The position numbers and the translations under genes are program-made. Below, in pieces: positions 15,322-23,133 of a stretch of 27,463 nt of DNA (within the stretch, counting starts at the first letter, position 1; every line of letters begins with the position of its first letter). Source of the DNA: Thermoplasmatota archaeon (GTDB lineage: Archaea; Thermoplasmatota; E2; JACPAO01; JAHFTW01); the NCBI GenBank assembly GCA_028289805.1, contig JANQNI010000073.1, positions 1 to 27,463 on the forward strand, given 5' to 3'. The notes beneath the pieces are model-generated. The model was not told the origin of the DNA. It did not search any database and worked only from the letters and a program-made list of their open reading frames with translations.

Positions 15322-16821
15322 ATGGCCACGCTCGAACTCCCCGGACTCATCCCCTACACGCTGCTTGCGACCCTCGTCGCCGGCTTCCTGGCGTGGCGGG
15401 CGCCCAGCGCCAACGCCGCGCGCCGCATCGCCCTGGTCGGCTCCCTGCCCGCCGCCTTCGTCACCACGCTCATGTTCGCCCGCGTCGGCGTCACGAGCGG
15501 CGGCGACTACCAGTTCGTCACCGACTGGACCTGGGTCGAGGGCCTCGGCATCAGCCTCAGCTTCGGCGTCGACGGCCTGTCGGCGTCCCTGGCGTGGCTG
15601 ACGGCCATCCTGACGCCCCTCGTCATCCTCTACTCCTGGAAGGAGAGCCACCGGCCGCAGTTGTTCTTCGGCCTGCTGATGCTCCTGAACACGGCCGTCA
15701 TCGGCGTCTTCACCGCCCTCGACCTGTTCCTGTTCTACATCTTCTGGGAGTTCGTCCTGATCCCGATGTACTTCCTCATCGCGATCTGGGGCGGGTCCAA
15801 CCGCCGCTACGCGAGCATGAAGTTCGTCGTCTACACCGGCGGCGCCAGCCTCGTGATGCTGCTCGGGTTCATGGCCGCCTACTTCGGCGCCGGCCTCGGC
15901 ACCTTCCACATCCCGACCCTGACGGCCGTCGGCAGCCAACTCGGCTGGGCCCGCGACTTCGGCATGGTCGTCTTCGGCGTGCTGGCCTTCGGCTTCCTCG
16001 TCAAGCTGCCCGCCGTGCCCTTCCACACCTGGCTCCCCGACGCCCACGTCCAGGCCCCCACGGCCGGCTCCGTGATGCTGGCGGGCGTCCTGCTGAAGAT
16101 GGGCAGCTACGGCCTCATGCGCATCGCCTTCCCGCTGTTTCCTGAGGCGGCCATGGCCTACCAGTGGTTCCTCTTCGTCCTCGGCACGGTGGCGGTGCTC
16201 TACGGTGCCTTCCTGTGCCTCGCCCAGGACGACCTGAAGAGCCTCATCGCGTACTCGTCCGTGTCGCACATGGGCATGATCACCATCGCCCTGGCGACCT
16301 TCAACGACCTCGGCTGGGCCGGCGCCGCCTACATGAACGTCGCCCACGGCATCATCAGCGCGGGCATGTTCATGGCCGCCGGCAGCCTCCAGCACAGCAC
16401 CGGCACCCGCCTCATCAGCCGCCTCGGCGGCGTGGGCGTCAAGACGCCCAAGCTCGCCGCGCTCACCGCCGCGCTCTTCCTGGGGTCCCTGGGCCTGCCC
16501 GGCATGATGGGCTTCATCGCCGAGTTCAACATCTTCGCCGCCGTCTGGGAGGCCTTCGGCTGGTGGATCATGCTGCCCGTCTGGTCGGTGCTGGTCACCG
16601 CCGGGTACTACCTCTGGGCCCTCCAGCGCGCCTACTACGGCAGCGAGCGCCGCCACAGCGAGGTCGACTGGGACCGCATCCACGACGTCACCCCCGAGGA
16701 GCAGGCCCCCATGGTCGCCATGGTGCTCCTGGCCATCCTCTTCGGCGTCCTCCCGGCCCTGCTGCTGGGACAGATGAACGACTGGACCGGAACGGTCCTC
16801 GCCCTCATGGGAGGCAACTAA
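15322..16821 (+). CDS. nuoM: Complex I subunit M (NuoM/FpoM-like), proton pump
   Basis: A 499-residue antiporter-like subunit. Key residues are E143 (YIFWEFVLIPMYFLIAIWGG) and K228 (VKLPAVPFHTWLPDAHVQAP). SLIAYSSVSHMGM and GLPGMMGFIAEFNIF follow in the expected order. The ATG lies five bases after the nuoL stop; the stop is one base before nuoN. Confidence 0.97.
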   Translation: MATLELPGLIPYTLLATLVAGFLAWRAPSANAARRIALVGSLPAAFVTTLMFARVGVTSGGDYQFVTDWTWVEGLGISLSFGVDGLSASLAWLTAILTPLVILYSWKESHRPQLFFGLLMLLNTAVIGVFTALDLFLFYIFWEFVLIPMYFLIAIWGGSNRRYASMKFVVYTGGASLVMLLGFMAAYFGAGLGTFHIPTLTAVGSQLGWARDFGMVVFGVLAFGFLVKLPAVPFHTWLPDAHVQAPTAGSVMLAGVLLKMGSYGLMRIAFPLFPEAAMAYQWFLFVLGTVAVLYGAFLCLAQDDLKSLIAYSSVSHMGMITIALATFNDLGWAGAAYMNVAHGIISAGMFMAAGSLQHSTGTRLISRLGGVGVKTPKLAALTAALFLGSLGLPGMMGFIAEFNIFAAVWEAFGWWIMLPVWSVLVTAGYYLWALQRAYYGSERRHSEVDWDRIHDVTPEEQAPMVAMVLLAILFGVLPALLLGQMNDWTGTVLALMGGN

Positions 16822-16822
16822 C

Positions 16823-18391
16823 ATGGTCAGCTTCAACGACGTCCTGCGGTGGATCACGCCCCCCCAGGACTGGCAGGTCCTCACGCCCGACTTCGTCGTG
16901 CTCCTGTTCGCCCTCCTGGCGCCCCTGCTGGCGCTGTGGGACACGGACCGCCGCGGGATGCAGCAGTTCACCCTCATCGGCCTCGGCGGCGCCTTCCTGC
17001 TGACCCTCGGGAGCCTCCTCGGGTGGAACCAGGGCATCTTCAGCCTCGACTACATCGCCTGGAGCGCCCAGAGCGCCGCCGCCGGGCACTACGTCACGGA
17101 CGCCTTCCGCGTCACCGAGATGAGCCAGACGCTGAAGCTCCTCTTCCTCGGCGTCGCCTTCCTGGCCGTCCTGGGCGCCGGTCGCCCCCTCAAGCAGAAG
17201 GGCATCTCCGGCCGCGCCGAGGAGGACCACGGCGAGTTCCACAGCCTCATCCTCTTCGCCACGCTGGGGATGATGATCGTCGCCTCCGCGCAGGAACTGA
17301 TCGTGCTCCTGCTCGGCATCGAGGTCGCCTCCATGAGCAGCTACCTCCTGGCCGCCTTCCGCCGCGACCGCGACGGCGCCGAGGCCAGCATGAAGTACTT
17401 CCTCGTGGGCGCCGCCAGCAGCGCGTTCACCATCTTCGGCATCAGCCTCGTCTACGGCATGGCCGGCACGACGCACATCCCCACCCTCGGCGCCACCCTC
17501 GTCACCGGCGGCGCCTTCGACGCCGTCAGCTTCGTCGCCATCCTCCTCGTGGGCGCCGGCCTAGCCTTCAAGGTCAGCAGCGTGCCCTTCCAGATGTGGG
17601 CCCCCGACGTCTACTACGGCGCCCCCGTGCCCGTGGCCGGCATGCTCGCCAGCGCCTCCAAGGCGATGGGCTTCGTGGCGGTCTTCAACGTCTTCCTGGT
17701 CGGCTTCTTCGGCCTGAAGGCCAACTGGGAGCTGGCGCTGGCCGCCATCGCCGTCGCGACCATGTTCGTCGGCAACCTCGTGGCGCTCCAGCAGGACAGC
17801 ATCCGCCGCATGCTCGCCTACAGCAGCATCGCCCAGGCCGGCTACCTGCTCATCGCCGTCGTGGTGGGCACCCAGTACGCCGTCGGCGGCGGCATCCTGC
17901 ACCTGCTGACCAACGCCGCCATGAAGCTCGGCGCATTCCTCATCGTGGGCGCCCTGATCTACAGCGGCGTCCCCGACCGCGTCGACGGCTGGAAGGGCCT
18001 CGGCAAGCGCAACGGCTTCCTCGCCCTGGCCATGACCATCTTCCTGCTGAGCATGGCCGGCCTCCCGCCCCTGGGTGGCTTCACGAGCAAGTTCGTCCTG
18101 TTCAGCAGCGCCGTCGACGTCGGCATCGTGCAGAAGCTCGGCTGGCTCGTGTGGCTGGCGGTCTTCGCCGTGGTGAACTCGGCCATCTCCCTGTTCTACT
18201 ACTTCCGCGTCATCCGTGCCATGTACGTGGAGGAGGGCAGCGAGACCGAGCGCGTGCTGGTTGGCCCCGGCGTCCGCGTGGCCGTCGGCGCCTGCGCCGC
18301 GCTCGTGCTGCTGGTCGGGTTCTACCCCGCCTGGTTCGTCGACGCCGCCATGGCGGCGGCCGGCGACCTGCTGAGCTTCCGGGCGCCGTAG
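16823..18391 (+). CDS. nuoN: Complex I subunit N (NuoN/FpoN-like), proton pump
   Basis: A 522-residue antiporter-like subunit and the last gene of the operon. Key features are E167 (LLLGIEVASMSSYLLAAF), K191 (EASMKYFLVGAASSA), FKVSSVPFQMWAPDVYYGAP with its membrane lysine, RRMLAYSSIAQAGYLL and MAGLPPLGGFTSKF. No NuoE, F or G gene follows, so the operon encodes an 11-subunit-type complex (twelve genes because NuoJ is split). Confidence 0.97.
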   Translation: MVSFNDVLRWITPPQDWQVLTPDFVVLLFALLAPLLALWDTDRRGMQQFTLIGLGGAFLLTLGSLLGWNQGIFSLDYIAWSAQSAAAGHYVTDAFRVTEMSQTLKLLFLGVAFLAVLGAGRPLKQKGISGRAEEDHGEFHSLILFATLGMMIVASAQELIVLLLGIEVASMSSYLLAAFRRDRDGAEASMKYFLVGAASSAFTIFGISLVYGMAGTTHIPTLGATLVTGGAFDAVSFVAILLVGAGLAFKVSSVPFQMWAPDVYYGAPVPVAGMLASASKAMGFVAVFNVFLVGFFGLKANWELALAAIAVATMFVGNLVALQQDSIRRMLAYSSIAQAGYLLIAVVVGTQYAVGGGILHLLTNAAMKLGAFLIVGALIYSGVPDRVDGWKGLGKRNGFLALAMTIFLLSMAGLPPLGGFTSKFVLFSSAVDVGIVQKLGWLVWLAVFAVVNSAISLFYYFRVIRAMYVEEGSETERVLVGPGVRVAVGACAALVLLVGFYPAWFVDAAMAAAGDLLSFRAP

Positions 18392-18400
18392 GACGGGCCG

Positions 18401-18443
18401 CCCCTTCCTTTCCCTCTCCTTCCATCCCTCCCCTCGCGCCCTC
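18401..18443 (+). terminator. Pyrimidine-rich tract after the nuo operon
   Basis: The stretch begins 10 bases after the nuoN stop and is nearly all C and T (CCCCTTCCTTTCCCTCTCC and onward). It resembles the tracts after the two protease genes. It is a candidate terminator separating nuoN from the next promoter. Confidence 0.35.
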
Positions 18444-18464
18444 GGCGGCCCGCTCCGGCAACCC

Positions 18465-18469
18465 TTAAG
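18465..18469 (+). promoter_or_regulatory. TATA-like box of the NifU-like gene
   Basis: TTAAG is centred 26 bases before the GTG at 18493 in otherwise G/C-rich DNA. The spacing predicts a leaderless transcript. No Shine-Dalgarno sequence is present. Confidence 0.45.
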
Positions 18470-18492
18470 CCCGGAAACCCCCACCCCTCACT

Positions 18493-18801
18493 GTGACCGA
18501 GACCGCCGCCCCCACCCCGGCCCCCACCGAGGCCGGCGACGACGTGGAGTCCCGCATCCAGGCCGCCCTGGACGAGATCCGCCCCGCGCTGCAGTTCGAC
18601 GGCGGCGACATGGAGTTCCTGGACTTCAGCCCCGACACCGGCATCCTGCGCATCCAGATGGTCGGTGCCTGCCACGGCTGCTCCATGAGCGAGGTCACGC
18701 TCGTTTCGGGCGTGGAGCGCATCGTCAAGGAGCGCGTCCCCGAGGTCAAGGCGCTCGTCAACATCCCCCCGGACTACGCGCCGACCAACCCGAAGTATTA
18801 A
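18493..18801 (+). CDS. NifU C-terminal-domain Fe-S scaffold protein
   Basis: A 102-residue protein of the NifU-like/NfuA type. LQFDGGDMEFLDF and MVGACHGCSMSEVTL contain the two cysteines (C60, C63) that hold a bridging [4Fe-4S] cluster between two monomers. The N-terminal 18 residues are alanine/proline-rich. Such proteins pass Fe-S clusters to targets; the nearby complex I proteins NuoB and NuoI are possible recipients, which is inference from position. The GTG start is supported by the TATA spacing. It has its own promoter and is not co-transcribed with nuo by necessity. Confidence 0.9.
   Translation: MTETAAPTPAPTEAGDDVESRIQAALDEIRPALQFDGGDMEFLDFSPDTGILRIQMVGACHGCSMSEVTLVSGVERIVKERVPEVKALVNIPPDYAPTNPKY
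18796..18801 (+). promoter_or_regulatory. TATA-like box inside the end of the NifU-like gene
   Basis: TATTAA is centred about 26 bases before the GTG at 18825 and contains the TAA stop codon of the NifU-like gene. The last tyrosine codon and the stop codon therefore double as a promoter element of the following gene. Confidence 0.45.
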
Positions 18802-18824
18802 CGCGCCCCCTCTGTGGCCACGCC

Positions 18825-20069
18825 GTGGACGGCTCCCGCGGTCTCACGCGCATCGCCCTCGTCGGCGCCGGCTTCGGCGCCCTGTTCCTGGTCCTCGGCC
18901 TCCTCGACGTGGGCGGCTTTGGCTGGTTCCAGGCCCACGGCCGCGTGCTGCTGGGCGGCTTCCTGCTGCCGCTGCTGATGGCGGCCCACGCCGTCACCCT
19001 CGCCCGCCTCGCGCGCGCGCCCCTGGACGCGGCCAAGCTGCACCTCGCGGGCGGCGGCGTCCTGGCCGGCTCCCTCCTGTTCGCTCTGGGGTGGTTGTTC
19101 CAGCCGAGTCCCCTGCTGTCGGTCGTCGGCGTCGCCGGCCTCGTCCTGGTGGCCGCCGCCGGCATCGTCTACGCCGTCCACGTCATGAAGACGGCGCCCA
19201 AGGGCGGCCTCACCACGCCGGACGACCCCCTGACGAAGGGCGACGACGCCTGCCTGAAGCACGTCCACTTCAGCCACCGCTTCCTCGCCCTCGGCCTGCT
19301 GCTGCAGGTCGTCGCCGCCGCGCTGGCCTTCGTCAGCCCCGACGTGTGGCAACTGCGCGTCCACGTCGCCGCCCAGCACGTCCTGCTCGTCGGCTTCGGC
19401 CTGTTGAGCCTGTACGGCATCGGCCACTTCTGGGTGCCTCGCTTCAGTGGCGTCCCCGCCATCGCCGCCGGCGCCATCAAGGGCGAACTGCACACCACCC
19501 TCCTCGGCCTCGCGGGCCTCCTGCTCGGCTTCCTCCTCGACCAGCCCGGCCTGACGCTGGGCCTCGGCTTCTTCGTCTTTGTCGGCTTCTTCACCTACAT
19601 GGGCGTCCTGGGTGCCAACATCATGAAGAACAAGAGCAAGACGCAGCGCGTCACGCCCGAGTTCACGTACATCCCCTGGACCTTCACCGGCATCTTCTGG
19701 CTCATCAGCGCCGTCCTGCTCGGCCTGTTCCTCAACGCCGTGCCCGACGTGCTCTCCGAGCGCGCCGCCGCCCTCCGCTTCACCCACGTCCACGTCGCGT
19801 TGCTGGGCGGTGCCGTGCAGCTCCTGATGAGCTGGGCCATCCCCGCCCGCGCCGACGCCCTGGGGGTCCGGCCGCCGCGCTTCGACGGCCGCATGAAGGG
19901 CAGCTTCTACGCCTTCAACGCCGCCGTGACCCTGGCGGTGTGGGCCCGCTTCGCCGACGCCGCCGCGACCTGGTGGTACGCCGCCCTCGGGTTGCTGGCG
20001 CTGAGCCTCGTCCTCTACACCGCCACCGTCGGAGGACTCAAGCGTCCCGCCCCCCTGGCGACCGCATGA
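18825..20069 (+). CDS. Polytopic membrane protein, heme-copper oxidase subunit I / NnrS-like
   Basis: A 414-residue protein with about 10-12 membrane helices. Several helices begin or end with histidine in a repeated style: AHGRVLLGGFLLPLLMAAH (H38, H55), KHVHFSHRF, RVHVAAQHVLLVGFGLLSLYG followed by IGHFWVPRFSG, and RFTHVHVALLGGAVQLLMSW. The pattern H-x-x-L-x-G...PRxSG is like that of heme-copper oxidase subunit I and NnrS proteins, where membrane histidines bind heme or copper. I cannot confirm a full set of metal ligands, so the family call is tentative. The GTG start is supported by the TATA box at the right distance. The stop overlaps the alkyltransferase start (ATGA). Confidence 0.5.
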   Translation: MDGSRGLTRIALVGAGFGALFLVLGLLDVGGFGWFQAHGRVLLGGFLLPLLMAAHAVTLARLARAPLDAAKLHLAGGGVLAGSLLFALGWLFQPSPLLSVVGVAGLVLVAAAGIVYAVHVMKTAPKGGLTTPDDPLTKGDDACLKHVHFSHRFLALGLLLQVVAAALAFVSPDVWQLRVHVAAQHVLLVGFGLLSLYGIGHFWVPRFSGVPAIAAGAIKGELHTTLLGLAGLLLGFLLDQPGLTLGLGFFVFVGFFTYMGVLGANIMKNKSKTQRVTPEFTYIPWTFTGIFWLISAVLLGLFLNAVPDVLSERAAALRFTHVHVALLGGAVQLLMSWAIPARADALGVRPPRFDGRMKGSFYAFNAAVTLAVWARFADAAATWWYAALGLLALSLVLYTATVGGLKRPAPLATA

Positions 20070-20611
20070 AGCTGGACTGGATGGCCGTCGAGACCCGCCT
20101 CGGACGCTTCCTCGTCGTCGCCCACGACGGCACGATTGTCCACGTCGGACTCCCCGCCCACGACGAGACCACCATCCTGGCCCGCGTCCACAAGGCGTTC
20201 CCGGTCGCCGAACTGGCCAGCGGCACCCAGCCCGTCCTGCTGGAGGCCGCCACCCAGTTCCAGGAGTACGCCGAGGGACTGCGCACCGAGTTCCGGCTCC
20301 CGCTGGCACCCGAGGGCACCGAGTTCCAGAAGGCCGTCTGGGACGTCCTCGCGGCCATCCCCTACGGAGAGACGTGCAGCTACGGCGACGTGGCCGCGAC
20401 CCTCGGCAAGCCCGGCGCCGCCCGCGCCGTCGGCCAGGCCAACCACGCCAACCCGATCCCGGTCATCATCCCCTGCCACCGCGTCCTGACCTCCACCGGC
20501 AGCGTCGGCGGGTACATGGGCGAGTGGGGGGAGGGCGGGGGCATCCTGTTCAAGCAGCGGTTGCTTGAGTTGGAGAAGAAGGGGAAGGTGGCGTTGGAGC
20601 AGACGGCCTGA
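20066..20611 (+). CDS. ogt: O6-alkylguanine-DNA alkyltransferase (methylated-DNA-protein-cysteine methyltransferase)
   Basis: A 181-residue suicide DNA-repair protein that moves alkyl groups from O6 of guanine to its own cysteine. IPVIIPCHRVL places the acceptor C137 in the standard PCHR motif. FQKAVWDVLAAIPYGETCSYGDVA is the helix-turn-helix entry, and ARAVGQANHANP holds the arginine finger (about R120). The N-terminal 80 residues form the variable domain. The ATG overlaps the stop of the membrane protein by 4 bases, so the two share an mRNA without an evident shared function. It converges with glutamate dehydrogenase, 21 bases away; nothing is seen in that gap. Confidence 0.95.
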   Translation: MKLDWMAVETRLGRFLVVAHDGTIVHVGLPAHDETTILARVHKAFPVAELASGTQPVLLEAATQFQEYAEGLRTEFRLPLAPEGTEFQKAVWDVLAAIPYGETCSYGDVAATLGKPGAARAVGQANHANPIPVIIPCHRVLTSTGSVGGYMGEWGEGGGILFKQRLLELEKKGKVALEQTA

Positions 20612-20632
20612 GCCGCTGCGCGCCTCGCGTGC

Positions 20633-21886
20633 TTACGCGACCAGTCCCCTCAACTCCACGACTTCGGCCACCCGCGCCACGCTGACCATGTACGCGGCCA
20701 TGCGCATGTCGCAGCGGCTGCGCTTGTGGCGGTCCCAGACGGCGTGGTAGGCGGCGGTCATCTTCTCGTCCAGCTTCTCGTGGACCTCGGACTCCTTCCA
20801 GTAGTAGCCGTAGGTGTTCTGGACCCACTCGAAGTAGCTCACGGTCACGCCGCCGGCGTTGGCGAGGAAGTCGGGGATGACGTGGATCTTGTTCTTGTAC
20901 AGGATGGCGTCGGCGCCCGGCGTCGTGGGGCCGTTGGCCAGTTCCAGGACGATCTTGGCTTGGACCTTGTCGGCGTTCTTGCTCGTGATGGCGTTCTCGA
21001 TGCCGGCGGGGATGAGGATGTCCACGTCCAGCTTCAGCAGCGCCTCGTTGGTGAGGTTCTTGGTGCCCTTGAGGCCCTGCACCGTGCCGCTGGCCTGCTT
21101 CTCGGCCAGGGCGGCCTCGAAGTCGATGCCGTCCTTGCTGTGGATGGCGCCGCGGGAGTCGCTGATGGCGACGACCTTGCACCCGAACAGTTCGGTGACG
21201 AGCCGGTGGGCGTGCTGGCCGGCGTTGCCGAAGCCCTGGATGGCCACCGTGGCGCCCTCCAGCTCGACGCCGAGCTTGTCGGCGGCCTCGCGCAGGCAGT
21301 ACATGCCGCCGCGGGCGGTGGCGTCGCCGCGGCCGGCGGAGCCGCCCAGGGGCAGGGGCTTGCCGGTGATGAAGCCGGGCGTGTTGTAGCCGCGGATGAC
21401 CGAGAGCTCGTCCGTCATCCACGCCATGATCTGCGGCGTCGTGTAGACGTCGGGGGCGGGAACGTCCTTCTCGGGGCCGACGATCTGGTGCACGGCGCGC
21501 ACCCAGCCGCGGCTGAGGCGCTCCAGTTCGCCCTGGCTCATCTCCTTGGGGTTGCAGATGACGCCGCCCTTGCCGCCGCCCAGGGGGATGTCGACGACGG
21601 CGGTCTTCCACGTCATCCACGCGGCCAGGGCCTTGACGGTGTCCTCCGTCTCCTCGGGGTGGAAGCGGATGCCGCCCTTGGTGGGGCCGCGGGCGTCGTT
21701 GTACTGGCAACGGAATCCGGTGAAGGTTTGCGTTTGTCCGTTGTCCATGCGCACGGGGATGCGGACCTGGAGGAATCGCTGCGGTTCCCGCAGGTATTCG
21801 TGCATGGATTTCTTCAGGCGCATCTTCTTCGCCGCGGCGTCGAGTTGGGCCTGGGCGATCTTGAACGGGTTGAGTTCCTCCACCAT
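20633..21886 (-). CDS. gdhA: Glutamate dehydrogenase (Glu/Leu/Phe/Val family)
   Basis: A 417-residue enzyme that interconverts glutamate with 2-oxoglutarate and ammonia. The substrate site is GPTKGGIRFHP (K70), TWKTAVVDIPLGGGKGG (K94 and catalytic K106) and PAPDV. The Rossmann motif GFGNAG is at 218-223, and NAGGVTVSYFEWVQN follows near the C-terminus. The length matches hexameric archaeal and bacterial enzymes. NAD or NADP preference cannot be settled by eye. GGTGG lies 4 bases before the ATG. It is 68 bases downstream of the deoxyhypusine synthase gene on the same strand, so co-transcription is likely; that gap is C-rich with no clear box. Confidence 0.96.
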   Translation of the reverse strand: MVEELNPFKIAQAQLDAAAKKMRLKKSMHEYLREPQRFLQVRIPVRMDNGQTQTFTGFRCQYNDARGPTKGGIRFHPEETEDTVKALAAWMTWKTAVVDIPLGGGKGGVICNPKEMSQGELERLSRGWVRAVHQIVGPEKDVPAPDVYTTPQIMAWMTDELSVIRGYNTPGFITGKPLPLGGSAGRGDATARGGMYCLREAADKLGVELEGATVAIQGFGNAGQHAHRLVTELFGCKVVAISDSRGAIHSKDGIDFEAALAEKQASGTVQGLKGTKNLTNEALLKLDVDILIPAGIENAITSKNADKVQAKIVLELANGPTTPGADAILYKNKIHVIPDFLANAGGVTVSYFEWVQNTYGYYWKESEVHEKLDEKMTAAYHAVWDRHKRSRCDMRMAAYMVSVARVAEVVELRGLVA

Positions 21887-21954
21887 GGTTCCACCGAAGG
21901 GTGGGCGGGGACCGGGGGTGGTGGACTTGAGGGGTTCGCTTGGCGCGGGCGCGC

Positions 21955-22905
21955 TCACAGCCGACCGAAGAGGTCTGCCGCCAGCAACGGCAGCAGCACC
22001 GTGGCGTCGCCTTCGACCGTCTGCCACGCCGCGTCCTCCTTCACCTTGCCCCAGCTCACGGCCTCTCGGACGCGGGCGCCGGACAGGCTGCCGTCGTGCT
22101 CGGGGGCGGTGGTGAGGTAGACGACGGTGTCGAGGCCGTCGCGGAACTGGCTCCACCAGATGACGTGGTGCTTGCTGATGCCGCCGCCGATCATCAGGCT
22201 CCCGAGCTTGGGGGCGGAGTGGACGAGTTCGTCGAGGTCCTGCTCGTCGCGCAGGAGGTCGAAGCGGATCTTGCGGTTGTTCTGGTACGTCATCCACACC
22301 TGGGCGCCGACGGACCCGTCGGTGGGGCCGGGGACGAAGACGGGAATGTCGTTCTTGGCGGCCCAGTAGAGGAGGCTCTCCTCGCGGTTCTCCTCCTCGC
22401 CGGCCCATTCGCCCAGCTTCCGGCACAGGTCGCGGGTGCTCCAGTCCGTCGTCTCCTCCGCCCACGCCGCGAGCCGGGGGCGCAGCTTGTGCTCCAGGAT
22501 CTCGCCGTAGCTGCTGTTGGGGACGAGGACGTTGCCGAGGCGGTTGACGCCGTGCTGGTGCAGTTCGCGGTCGTCCAGGTCGAAGCGGCCCGCGTAGTAG
22601 GGCTCCCACAGGCGGGCGAGGTCGTGGTCGAGGGTGCCGCAGGTGGTGATGATGGCGTCCACCAGCTTGTGCTTGACCAGGTCGCGCAGGACGCCGCGGG
22701 TGCCGGTGGCCATGATGCAGGCGGGGAAGCTCAGGATCACCTTCTGCTCGTCGTCCACGACCATGCGGTGCAGCAGGTCGCCGGCGGTGGCGAGCTTCTT
22801 GGCCGTGAAGCCGCCGCCGTCCTTCCACATCCGCATCAGGTCGGCGACCGTGGGGTTCTGGGTGACGTCCAGGTCGAAGACCTCGGGGAGGTTCTCGTAG
22901 TCCAT
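21955..22905 (-). CDS. dys: Deoxyhypusine synthase
   Basis: A 316-residue enzyme that moves the aminobutyl group of spermidine to a lysine of translation factor aIF5A, the first step of hypusine formation. This occurs in archaea and eukaryotes. GGGISKH (240-246), DGSLSGARVREAVSWGKV with catalytic K287, and TCGTLDHDLARLW with a NAD/active-site stretch are all present. The ATG at 22905 gives a normal N-terminus. The frame is open for 35 more codons upstream with GTG/TTG options, so a longer form cannot be excluded. No strong TATA box lies 27 bases before the chosen start. Confidence 0.94.
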   Translation of the reverse strand: MDYENLPEVFDLDVTQNPTVADLMRMWKDGGGFTAKKLATAGDLLHRMVVDDEQKVILSFPACIMATGTRGVLRDLVKHKLVDAIITTCGTLDHDLARLWEPYYAGRFDLDDRELHQHGVNRLGNVLVPNSSYGEILEHKLRPRLAAWAEETTDWSTRDLCRKLGEWAGEEENREESLLYWAAKNDIPVFVPGPTDGSVGAQVWMTYQNNRKIRFDLLRDEQDLDELVHSAPKLGSLMIGGGISKHHVIWWSQFRDGLDTVVYLTTAPEHDGSLSGARVREAVSWGKVKEDAAWQTVEGDATVLLPLLAADLFGRL

Positions 22906-23049
22906 GCGGCCGCCAGCCGGGTGGGGGTCTTCAGGGCAGCGGCCGGGCGGGGTCGGACCTCCTGCGGTCGGATTCACTGAACCAAAGGATGCACCATGCC
23001 CGACCCACAATGGAAAAAGAACATCAAAAGGTTTAGCTGGTTCTTCACT

Positions 23050-23086
23050 ATCGGCCCAAATTATCCATAATCATCATAATCGGCCC
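23050..23086 (+). promoter_or_regulatory. A/T-rich promoter region of the subtilisin-like gene
   Basis: The region contains the inverted repeat ATTAT-CC-ATAAT (23060-23071) and two copies of ATCGGCCC (23050-23057 and 23079-23086). It lies 50-80 bases before the ATG at 23134, so the A/T-rich core could be the TATA element of a transcript with a leader of about 40 bases. The inverted repeat could also be a regulator site. The rest of the 22906-23133 gap, between divergent genes, is an A/T-rich run at 23010-23035 that may hold the promoter of deoxyhypusine synthase. Confidence 0.4.
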
Positions 23087-23133
23087 CCATTTTCCCCGTT
23101 GTACGGCTTCCCATGGAAGTCGGAGGAATCCCC

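Noticed and set aside
23113..23133. Upstream ATG as start of the subtilisin-like protease
   Set aside because: It would place seven extra residues before the signal peptide, and the GGAGG lies inside that extension at the right distance for the ATG at 23134.
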